32,889 nucleotides of DNA, taken from DATBDE01 sp036270095. Its GTDB lineage: Bacteria; Actinomycetota; Thermoleophilia; Solirubrobacterales; Solirubrobacteraceae. The notes beneath the pieces were generated by a model, which worked only from the letters and a program-made list of their open reading frames with translations, was not told the origin of the DNA and ran no database searches. Both the position numbers and the translations under genes were made by a program. Where the stretch lies: the NCBI GenBank assembly GCA_036270095.1, contig DATBDE010000093.1, positions 1 to 32,889 on the forward strand. The letters are read 5' to 3'. This document shows positions 22,013 through 28,488 of this stretch, piece by piece (position 1 is the stretch's first letter; every line of letters starts with the position of its first letter).

Positions 22013-23830
22013 ATGCGGCCCGTCTCGCGCCTCCTGCTCACGACCGCGCTCGCCGTCACCGTCCTCGCCGCCCCGGCCGCGGCCGAGTGGCAGTCCGCGG
22101 TCGACCTCGCCCCGCCAGGATCGCCGGACGGTGCGCCGTGCCAGACCGGTGGGCCCTCGGTTGCCGCTGCGCCCGACGGGTCGTTCCTCGTCGCCTGGCA
22201 GCGGCGACTCGAGGCCGACACGGAGGAGACGACGGTGGTCGAGGCGCGGCGGATCGCGGCCGACGGCGCCCCCGGTCCGTTGCTCCGGCTGACCGACACC
22301 CCGGCGAACTACGTGAGCGTCACCGCGGCCGTTGGGCCCGACGGGGCCGGCATCGTCATCTGGCACCACCTCCCCGGGGGCACGTGCGGGGAGACCGCGG
22401 GGCCGATCCCCCTCGAGTCGCGTCGGGTGGCCGCGGATAGTGGCCTGGGGCCTCTTGTCCGGGTGTCCGACGCCACCGACAAGGCGCTGGGGGCCGACGT
22501 CGTCGTCCACCCCTCGGGCGCCGCCACGGTGGCGTGGGTGGACCAGATCAGCGACTTCACGTCCCAGATCAAGGTGCACCAGCTTCCCGCCGCCGGACCA
22601 CCCGGCCCCGTGTCCAGCCTGACCCCGGACACCGAGCAGAGCGAGGAGGTCAAGCTCGCCGTCGACCCGCCGGACCGAACGCTCGTCGTGTGGAACCAGC
22701 ACGGCCAGCTCCAGTCCCAGCGGCTGGGACCTGACGGGAGCCCACAGCCGGGGGTGCTCGACCTGACCCCGCCGACGGACACGAGTGGCTCGCCCGACGT
22801 GGGGATGGACGCCTCTGGCCGGGCGCGCGTGGCCTGGAACCGATTCGACCCGTTGCCGATCTCCGTCCTGACGCGCACCATCGGGGCCGACGGATCGTTG
22901 TCGGACCCGAACGAGGTCGCCAGCGGCGACGACAGGCCGGTAGGTCCGCGCGTGGCGGTCGACGCTGCCGGTGCAGCCGCTTTCGCCTGGTTCACCAGCC
23001 CACAGAACGGATCCGACTTTGCCTTCGGCCGCCTCGTCTCACCGGGCGGCGCGCAGGAGTCGCCCGTGACGCTGTCGGAGGCCGGCGTCGGCGTGGACAT
23101 GATGCCCACGGTCGCCCTCGACGACGACGGCAACGCGCTGGCCGTGTGGCAGCGCAACCTGGGCGGCACGGGCGTGGTCGAGGGCGCGCGCTTCTCCGAC
23201 GACGACGTCGACGGCGACGTCAAGCGACTGTCGAACGTCTCCGAGAACCTGCTGTCACCCGACATGGACGGCAACGCCCGCGGGGGTGGGTTTGCCGCCT
23301 GGGGCGAGGACACTCCCGACGGCCAGAGCACCGCCATGAAGGGGGCGCTGTTCGTCCCGCCCGTCAAGCCGGCGACCGTGACCCCGGGGTCGTCCTCGTC
23401 CACGAGCTCGTCCTCGAGCGCGGGCGGCAGCGCGACCACGACGACGCCGAGCCTCGCGCCCTCGGCCCAGCGGTCGGCGGCGCTCAACCTGCTGACGCGC
23501 CGGGCGCGGGTCTCGAGGACGGGGCGCTTCCGGATCCGGCTGCAGTGCGTCGCGAGCGGCATCGACGGCTGCACCGGACCACTCAGCGTGCGCGCGGTCC
23601 TTGGCAGCCGGGCCAGCGCAGCGGCCCGCCACCGCGTGGCCGGCTCCCGGGTGCGCTCGGTCGACGCCGGTGGCGCGGTGACCGTACGGCTGCGGCTCGC
23701 CAGGGCCGCCCGCGCCAGCCTGAAGCGGAGCGGACGCCTGCGGGCCAGCGCGACGACCCGGACGCGCCAGCCCGGCGAGGCCGCGCAGGTCGAGCGCCGC
23801 ACGATCGCCCTGGTGGGCGCTCGGTCGTAG
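22013..23830 (+). CDS. Large secreted beta-repeat (propeller-like) protein with Arg-rich C-terminal domain
   Basis: 605-residue exported protein. Signal peptide residues 1-24 (LLLTTALAVTVLAAPAAA). Residues about 28-440 contain irregular repeats of 50-60 residues built on the theme A-DGxxxVAWxR...RxxxxDGxxGP (for example SVAAAPDGSFLVAWQRR, GVGVDMMPTVALDDDGNALAVWQR), suggesting a seven-bladed propeller or similar. A Ser/Thr linker (about 455-480) leads to an Ig-like domain, RFRIRLQCVASGIDGCTGPL to the end, rich in Arg and Ala; such tails recur in secreted proteins of Solirubrobacterales-like genomes. No catalytic motif is visible. TAGAGT lies nine bases before the ATG without a ribosome site. 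Probably a surface or binding protein; function unknown. Confidence 0.88.
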   Translation: MRPVSRLLLTTALAVTVLAAPAAAEWQSAVDLAPPGSPDGAPCQTGGPSVAAAPDGSFLVAWQRRLEADTEETTVVEARRIAADGAPGPLLRLTDTPANYVSVTAAVGPDGAGIVIWHHLPGGTCGETAGPIPLESRRVAADSGLGPLVRVSDATDKALGADVVVHPSGAATVAWVDQISDFTSQIKVHQLPAAGPPGPVSSLTPDTEQSEEVKLAVDPPDRTLVVWNQHGQLQSQRLGPDGSPQPGVLDLTPPTDTSGSPDVGMDASGRARVAWNRFDPLPISVLTRTIGADGSLSDPNEVASGDDRPVGPRVAVDAAGAAAFAWFTSPQNGSDFAFGRLVSPGGAQESPVTLSEAGVGVDMMPTVALDDDGNALAVWQRNLGGTGVVEGARFSDDDVDGDVKRLSNVSENLLSPDMDGNARGGGFAAWGEDTPDGQSTAMKGALFVPPVKPATVTPGSSSSTSSSSSAGGSATTTTPSLAPSAQRSAALNLLTRRARVSRTGRFRIRLQCVASGIDGCTGPLSVRAVLGSRASAAARHRVAGSRVRSVDAGGAVTVRLRLARAARASLKRSGRLRASATTRTRQPGEAAQVERRTIALVGARS

Positions 23831-23839
23831 GTTCGCTGG

Positions 23840-24295
23840 CTACCGCGGGAGTCCGAGCTGCTTCGCCTGCAGCGCGGCGTCCCAGAAGGCGGAGATGACG
23901 ACGAGCTCGTCGCCGTCCCACTTGCTGGTCTGAGCGAACGCGAGGTCGAATGCGCTTCCGGTCGGCGCAATCACCTTGCCGTCGGGCAGGGTCATCTCCC
24001 CGGTGAACGTCCCGGTGACGTTGGTGACGACGGTGATCCAGTCGCCGTCTCCGAACTGCACTGGGTACGGGGTGTGCACCCGGATGTCGGGAAACATCCA
24101 GACCAGCTGCTGCATCGCCGCGCCGTGTGCCTCCCGACCGTAGATCGGGTCTGCGCTCCCGGTGACGTGGGCGATCATGTCCGGGTGGTGGACCTCGTCC
24201 AACGCCTGCCAGTCGCGGGCGTTGAAGAGATCGTCGCCTTTCGTCATGAGCGCGAGCAGGTGCTCGGTCCGGCTGGTATGTCGCATCACCGCCAT
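23840..24295 (-). CDS. NTF2-like/SnoaL ester-cyclase-like protein
   Basis: 151-residue cone-shaped NTF2-fold protein. The opening helix LLALMTKGDDLFNARDWQALDEVHHPDMIAHV and the strand/loop VQFGDGDWITVVTNVTGTFTGE match SnoaL-like polyketide-cyclase/ester-cyclase proteins, which often bind or isomerise small hydrophobic molecules. ATG 24295 is taken as the start (an alternative ATG lies three codons later). It is divergent from the LysR gene, with about 50 bp between them containing a dyad, so LysR is its most likely regulator. The 3' end lies 10 bases from the secreted protein's stop (convergent). Confidence 0.85.
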   Translation of the reverse strand: MAVMRHTSRTEHLLALMTKGDDLFNARDWQALDEVHHPDMIAHVTGSADPIYGREAHGAAMQQLVWMFPDIRVHTPYPVQFGDGDWITVVTNVTGTFTGEMTLPDGKVIAPTGSAFDLAFAQTSKWDGDELVVISAFWDAALQAKQLGLPR

Positions 24296-24340
24296 CGTGC
24301 CCTCTGGTCGGCTATGCCTCAAATGAATGCTTGGTATGGT

Positions 24341-24356
24341 CGTCATGCTTATGACG
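24341..24356. promoter_or_regulatory. Dyad CGTCAT-GCTT-ATGACG in the LysR/NTF2 divergent region
   Basis: Perfect 6-bp arms around GCTT lie between the divergent NTF2-like and LysR genes, in an AT-richer patch that also repeats ATGCTT at 24327 and 24345. LysR regulators typically bind such a site near their own start. It overlaps two candidate LysR ATG codons (24345, 24351), which either argues for the GTG at 24369 as the true start or marks tight autorepression. Confidence 0.45.
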
Positions 24357-25292
24357 CATCTCGAAGGGGTGGACCTGAACCTGCTGCCGTCGCTCGCTGT
24401 CCTGCTCGAGGAGCGGCACGTGACCAGGGCGGCGGAGCGGTCGGGTCTCAGCCAGCCGGCGATGAGCCGAGCGCTCGCGCGACTTCGCCGGCTCCTCGAC
24501 GACCAGCTCCTGGTGCGCGACGGCAACGGCTATGTGCTGACCCCTCGGGCGGAGCGCATCCAGCGGCGGCTCGCCGGTCTGATGCCGCAACTCGAGACGC
24601 TGTTCGCCGCCGAGGTCTTTGACCCGGCGACCGCGGAGGAGCACTACCGCCTCGCGGCGAGCGACTATCCGCAGCTCGTGTTCCTCCACGCCGTCGCTCG
24701 CGAGGTGAACAAGCTCTCGCCTCGTTCAGCGCTCCGAGTCGAGCCCTTTCGCGACGCTGTGTTGGCCGACATGCTGCACGGGAGACTCGATCTGAGTTTC
24801 TATGTCCCGGCTCCACCGGCACCGTTCCGTCGGGAACTCCTCTTCGAGGACATCTGCGTCTGCGTGATGGCGGCCGACCACCCGCTCGCAAAACGCAAGC
24901 GGCTGACGCTCGGCGAGTATCTCCGCTGTTCCCACCTGTTCATCGACGTGATCGACGGCCAGCAGCCGCTGATCGAAAGTCGCCTGCGCGAACTCGGCGT
25001 CGCACGACGCGCCGCGGTCACCCTGCCGCTGAACATCGCGGCGCTCGCCGCGCTTCCGGGCACCAACCTTGTGGCGACGCTCAATGGGCGACTCGTGGAC
25101 AGGTACGTCGATGATCCGTCGCTTGCCGTCGTCGCGGCGCCTGTGGAGCTCGAACCGTTTCCGTACTTCATGTTCTGGCCCCCGCGCCTCGACCACGACC
25201 CATCCCAACAGTGGCTGCGCGACACTGTTCGCTCGGTTGCCGCGGCAACGCTCGATGACCCGAGCACGGGGGACCCGGGCATCGACCCGTGA
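24351..25292 (+). CDS. LysR-family transcriptional regulator
   Basis: 313-residue regulator. The N-terminal winged helix-turn-helix is DLNLLPSLAVLLEERHVTRAAERSGLSQPAMSRALARLRRLLDDQLLVRDGNG (residues 9-60), followed by the linker helix and a periplasmic-binding-type effector domain (YRLAASDYPQLVFLHAVARE, LDLSFYVPAPPAPFRRELLF, FIDVIDGQQPLIESRLRELGV). The VDLNLL opening resembles the NodD/SyrM-like subgroup. The start is uncertain among ATG 24345, ATG 24351 and GTG 24369. It is divergent from an NTF2-like gene and upstream of a methyltransferase, its likely targets. The ligand is not deducible. Confidence 0.93.
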   Translation: MTHLEGVDLNLLPSLAVLLEERHVTRAAERSGLSQPAMSRALARLRRLLDDQLLVRDGNGYVLTPRAERIQRRLAGLMPQLETLFAAEVFDPATAEEHYRLAASDYPQLVFLHAVAREVNKLSPRSALRVEPFRDAVLADMLHGRLDLSFYVPAPPAPFRRELLFEDICVCVMAADHPLAKRKRLTLGEYLRCSHLFIDVIDGQQPLIESRLRELGVARRAAVTLPLNIAALAALPGTNLVATLNGRLVDRYVDDPSLAVVAAPVELEPFPYFMFWPPRLDHDPSQQWLRDTVRSVAAATLDDPSTGDPGIDP

Positions 25293-25322
25293 GGACCCCT
25301 GGCGCAAGACACGACCAAGAGG

Positions 25323-25945
25323 ATGACCGCGTTCGATCGGAGCTTCTGGGAGGAGGGCTGGTCGGAGTCCTGCGCGACCAGTCGGAGCGAGTCTCGCGTC
25401 GCGCTCCCAACGCGCATCTGAGCGCCGAGATCGCAAGCATGCGCCCCGGGCGCGCCCTCGACGCAGGCTGCGGTCACGGGTCCGACACGATCTGGCTCGC
25501 CTCGCGTGGATGGCAGGTCACCGCGGTCGATTTCTCGGCGACCGCCCTGAGTCATGCCAGGTCGACGGCCGCGGCGGTGGGTGCTGACGTCGCCGAGCGC
25601 ATCAACTGGGTCGAGGGCCATCTGGCGACCTGGACCCCGCAACCGGGCCACTACGACCTCGTGGCCTGCGCGTATGTCCACATCGCGGGGTTGGTGGGAG
25701 AGATGGTGCGGCGAATGGCGTCAGGCGTCGCGCCCGGCGGGACCCTGTTCCTCGTCGGCCACCGTCCGATCGACCCGGTCACCGGTGCCGAAACGGCCGC
25801 GGCGGGACAGGTACAAGTCTCCGTTGCGGCCGCGGTCTCCGCGCTCGATCCCGGCCACTGGGCGTTCGTCGTCGCCGATGACCGTCCGCGGGCCATGGCC
25901 GGCACGGGCGTCGACGCCGTGATCCGTGCGCGGCGTCTCTCGTGA
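25323..25945 (+). pseudogene. SAM-dependent class I methyltransferase with an N-terminal frameshift
   Basis: The ATG at 25323 opens MTAFDRSFWEEGWS, the characteristic start of a small methyltransferase family, but after Glu at 25367 one base appears missing. The continuation VLRDQSERVSRRAPNAHL lies in the next frame, which then reads intact to the end: ALDAGCGHGSDTIWLASRGW (SAM motif I), VTAVDFSATALSHAR, YDLVACAYVHIAGLV (motif IV region), RMASGVAPGGTLFLVGHR and the C-terminal strands. If the lesion is real, a GTG at 25289 in the second frame could still give a protein with a foreign N terminus, overlapping the LysR stop. It is otherwise complete (about 207 residues), so a sequencing error is quite possible. 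Confidence 0.75.
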
Positions 25946-25967
25946 TTTCGCCTGGACGCGATGCGAC

Positions 25968-26375
25968 CTATTCGTCGCCGGCCGGAATCGGCTCAGCCAG
26001 CGCAGCGCGCCCGGGCGGCGCGTCGAAGGGCTCGGCGAAGTACTGGGTCTCGTGCGTTACGAGACCGTCGGTGATCTCCATGACGCTGACCGAGCATGTG
26101 GGCACGCCGTCATAGGTGATCACGCACTCGCTCACCCAAAGGTCGCCGCCACCCAGGATCCGGCGGATGGTGAAGTGGCGTTCGGCCGGATGCCCGCCGC
26201 GTTGCGCCTGGATCCTTGACCGGCCCCTGAAGCGCTCGCCCGACTGCGGGTAGTCGAGGATCGCGTCCGCGGCGTAGATCGCGTGTTCAGCGTCGTTGTC
26301 CCCGCCTTCGGAGGCCTCCCAGTGCTGCTGGATCCGCGCCCGGATATCGGCATCACGATCGGTTGCGGTGTTCAT
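25968..26375 (-). CDS. SnoaL-like/NTF2-family protein
   Basis: 135-residue NTF2-fold protein. The helix IRARIQQHWEASEGGDNDAEHAIYAADAILDYPQSGERF and the strands HFTIRRILGGGDLWVSECVITYDG and CSVSVMEITDGLVTHETQYFAEPF follow the standard order; YF.EPF is a family-typical ending. It could be an isomerase, a dehydratase or a non-enzymatic pocket protein. It differs clearly from the NTF2-like protein at 23840-24295. It converges with the methyltransferase and lies 30 bases beyond the stop of the second ECF42 sigma gene on the same strand. It may thus be the last gene of the DGPF/ECF42 operon. Confidence 0.9.
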   Translation of the reverse strand: MNTATDRDADIRARIQQHWEASEGGDNDAEHAIYAADAILDYPQSGERFRGRSRIQAQRGGHPAERHFTIRRILGGGDLWVSECVITYDGVPTCSVSVMEITDGLVTHETQYFAEPFDAPPGRAALAEPIPAGDE

Positions 26376-26405
26376 GCGCTCGACGGTAGCGCCGCGACGG
26401 CCCGG

Positions 26406-27593
26406 CTAAAGCGCGGCGGCCCGCGCACGGGCGGCCTGGCGGACCAGGTGGTCGCGCTCGGCGACGTTCGTGGCCCGGCGGGCGGCCTCGGCGTAGGCCG
26501 TGGCGGCGGCGGGCAGGTCGCCGCCCCGCTCGTGCAGGTGGCCGCGGACGGCGTGCCAGCGGTGCCGCTCGCCGATCACGTCGCGCAGTCGGTCGGTCTC
26601 GCGCAGCCCGGCGGCGGCGCCGAGGACGTGGCCGACCGCGACCGCGCGCGCGAGCACGGCGGCGGGGTCCTGGCGCACCGGGTCGTCGCTGAGGGCGACG
26701 AGGTCGTCGTACCAGGCGAGGATCTGCGGCCAGTCGGTCTCCTCGGCGCTTGCCGCGTCGTCGTGCAGCGCGGTGATGGCGGCCTCGACCTGGTAGCGGC
26801 CGGGGCGCTGCACGGCCAGCGCGGACTGCAGGACGCGCACGCCCTCGGCGATCTCGCGGGTGTCCCACAGGCCGCGGTCCTGCCGGTCGAGCGTGACAAT
26901 CCGGCCCTCGGGGTCGACCCGCGCCGGCAGGCGCGCGTGGTTGAGGAGCATCAGCGCGAGCAGTCCCCGCGCCTCCGGCTCCTCGGTGGCGAGGGTGAGC
27001 TGGCGGGCGAGCCGGATCGCCTCGCCGGCCAGGTCCACGCGGCCCGCGTGGCCGGCCGTGTAGACGAGGTAGAGCACGCGCAGCACGACGGCGAGGTCGC
27101 CGGGCTGGTCCAGGCGGCGGCCGCGCACGGTGCGCTTGGCGCGGCTGATCCGCTGCGCCATCGTCGCCTCCGGCACGTAGAAGGCGTCGGCGATCTCGCG
27201 GGTGGTGAGGCCGCCGACGGCGCGCAGCGTCAGCGCCACCTGGGACGCGGGCGCGAGGTCGGGATGACAGCAGCAGAAGAGCACGAAGAGGGTGTCGTCG
27301 CCCTCCTCGGTCACCGCCGGCGGCGGCTCGGCGGAGATCGCCTCCTCACGGCGGTGACGGGCGGCCTCGCTGCGGCGGGCGTCGACGAGCCGCCGGGTGG
27401 CGACCGTCGCCAGCCACGCGCGCGCGTCGCGCGGTGGGTGCTCGGGCCACACCCGCAGCGCCTCCACCAGCGCCTCCTGGAGCGCGTCCTCGGCGGCGTC
27501 GAAGTCCTCGCCTCTGCGGACCAGGCCCGCGAGCACCCGCGGGACGAGGGCGCGCAGCGCGCCCTCGTCCAGCTGTGTGAGGTCGTCGACCAC
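26406..27593 (-). CDS. ECF42-type RNA polymerase sigma factor, second copy
   Basis: 395-residue sigma factor homologous in architecture to the one at 1747-3000 but clearly diverged. Sigma2: FDAAEDALQEALVEALRVWP, AWLATVATRRLVDARR. Linker motif FCCCHP (106-111). Sigma4 helix-turn-helix TTREIADAFYVPEATMAQRISRAKR (130-154). Long helical C-terminal extension with the shared motif TDWPQILAWYDDL (286-298) and a final TPR-like segment. The GTG start lies five bases after the DGPF stop, so translation is coupled. No anti-sigma gene is seen. A TGTCGA-N17-CG element precedes the DGPF gene. It differs from the first copy in the spacer and C-terminal sequence, so the two may respond to different signals. 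Confidence 0.94.
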   Translation of the reverse strand: MVDDLTQLDEGALRALVPRVLAGLVRRGEDFDAAEDALQEALVEALRVWPEHPPRDARAWLATVATRRLVDARRSEAARHRREEAISAEPPPAVTEEGDDTLFVLFCCCHPDLAPASQVALTLRAVGGLTTREIADAFYVPEATMAQRISRAKRTVRGRRLDQPGDLAVVLRVLYLVYTAGHAGRVDLAGEAIRLARQLTLATEEPEARGLLALMLLNHARLPARVDPEGRIVTLDRQDRGLWDTREIAEGVRVLQSALAVQRPGRYQVEAAITALHDDAASAEETDWPQILAWYDDLVALSDDPVRQDPAAVLARAVAVGHVLGAAAGLRETDRLRDVIGERHRWHAVRGHLHERGGDLPAAATAYAEAARRATNVAERDHLVRQAARARAAAL

Positions 27594-27598
27594 GCCGG

Positions 27599-28009
27599 TC
27601 AGTCCTCCGACGGCGCCTCGGACATGACCTCACGGACGTCGAGCCACTCGTACAGCGGTTCGCCGCCGGGTCCGGGCTCGGAGGACACGTACGCCGCGAG
27701 CTCGAGCGCGCGTTCGCGCGAGTCGACGTCGATCATGAACCAGCCCGCGATCAGATCGCTGGTCTCCGGGTGCGGGCCGTCGGTGGTGACGGGCGCCGCG
27801 CCCGGGCCGCCATAGCGCACCCAGGTGCGCGTCGACGTGAGCGCCTGCGCGTCGACGTACTCGCCGCTCTCCTCGAGCAGCTCGCTGACGTGCCGCTGGA
27901 AGGCGATGTGCGCCTCCACGTCCTCGGGGGCCCACTGGTCCATCGGGGGGAACGAATGGTGCGGCTCCGGGCCGCCGCGGTAGCGCTTGAGGAGCAGGTA
28001 CTTGGGCAT
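27599..28009 (-). CDS. YCII-related DGPF-type protein, partner of the second ECF42 factor
   Basis: 136-residue YciI/DGPF family protein. The core strand-helix pattern MPKYLLLKRYRGG, helix EDVEAHIAFQRHVSELLEESG and strand SDLIAGWFMIDVDSRERALELAAYVSSEPG match the family. The hallmark DGPF is changed to DGPH (77-80) followed by PETSDLIAGW, so the residue Phe usually present is lost. The start is set by AGGAG seven bases before the ATG; an upstream in-frame ATG (28054) would add 15 unlike residues. It heads the operon DGPF-ECF42, possibly with the NTF2-like gene. The upstream TGTCGA element implies transcription by its own sigma factor. Confidence 0.92.
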   Translation of the reverse strand: MPKYLLLKRYRGGPEPHHSFPPMDQWAPEDVEAHIAFQRHVSELLEESGEYVDAQALTSTRTWVRYGGPGAAPVTTDGPHPETSDLIAGWFMIDVDSRERALELAAYVSSEPGPGGEPLYEWLDVREVMSEAPSED

Positions 28010-28060
28010 GGTGATCTCCTGGTGTCGTGGGCTCCGCCTTTCGGGGCCCTTCACCTTGGT

Positions 28061-28088
28061 GAGCGGAGCCGGTCGGACCTTCTCGACA
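28061..28088 (-). promoter_or_regulatory. Putative ECF42-type promoter for the second DGPF operon
   Basis: On the minus strand TGTCGA (28088 to 28083) is followed after 17 bases by CGCTC (28065 to 28061), about 52 bases before the DGPF ATG. The hexamer and spacing equal those of the first locus (1261-1287). The -10 half deviates (CGCTC rather than CGAC), so the match is good for -35 and partial for -10. Confidence 0.5.
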
Positions 28089-28227
28089 GGGCATCACGCG
28101 CTCCCTCCAACGCCCGATAACCCATCTTATGTAGCCCAACCGGTCCGCTTCAGCGTTGCCGAACCGTGTGCCTGGCGCGGACCCCCTCCGCCCGGTTATG
28201 ATCGCCATAAGCCACGGAGGAGCTGCC

Positions 28228-28461
28228 ATGTCTCAAGAGGAGATCGTTTCCGCCTACATGCGCGGTGGCATGAGCAGGCGGATGCTGATTCGTCGCCTGG
28301 CCGCCGGCGGGATGGGTCTGGCGGCCGCTGTCGCGTACGCCCACGTCCTCAGCCCGGCTGCGCGGGCCGCCGGCCGCCCGAAGGACTTCTACACCGGGCA
28401 TCCGATCCATCCGGATCATCCGGATCACCCGGATCATCCGGATCACCCGCCCCACCCGTAA
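28228..28461 (+). CDS. Small Tat-exported protein with His-Pro-Asp repeat tail
   Basis: 77-residue protein. The start is fixed by GGAGGAG six bases before the ATG; a TATGAT hexamer at 28197-28202 is a likely -10. Residues 12-38 form a Tat-like signal, GGMSRRMLIRRLAAGGMGLAAAV, with twin arginines 17-18 and a cut near ARAAG (about 48). The mature peptide is then only about 29 residues, GRPKDFYTGHP followed by IHPDHPDHPDHPDHPPHP: seven histidines spaced exactly three apart (58, 61, 64, 67, 70, 73, 76) with Pro after each and Asp in four. With a period of three, the side chains would align along one face of a polyproline-II helix, compatible with Zn, Ni or Cu binding. I recognise no named family. 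Function is inference only. Confidence 0.8.
   Translation: MSQEEIVSAYMRGGMSRRMLIRRLAAGGMGLAAAVAYAHVLSPAARAAGRPKDFYTGHPIHPDHPDHPDHPDHPPHP
28399..28458 (+). repeat. Imperfect 9-bp tandem repeat (CAY-CCG-GAT) in the tail of the small Tat protein
   Basis: About six 9-bp units reading His-Pro-Asp/Ile/Pro; the codons alternate CAT and CAC, so the DNA repeat is imperfect while the peptide period is exact. Synonymous variation between units suggests selection on the protein rather than recent slippage. Confidence 0.85.
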
Positions 28462-28488
28462 GCCAGCCAGCAACGCGCCGGAATCCGG

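Noticed and set aside
26283..27815. 510-codon plus-strand frame over the second ECF42 gene
   Set aside because: Shadow of the sigma factor; no protein-like pattern.
28399..28458. CRISPR-like or intergenic tandem repeat
   Set aside because: Units of 9 bp in frame within a gene, no spacers; it encodes the HPD tail.
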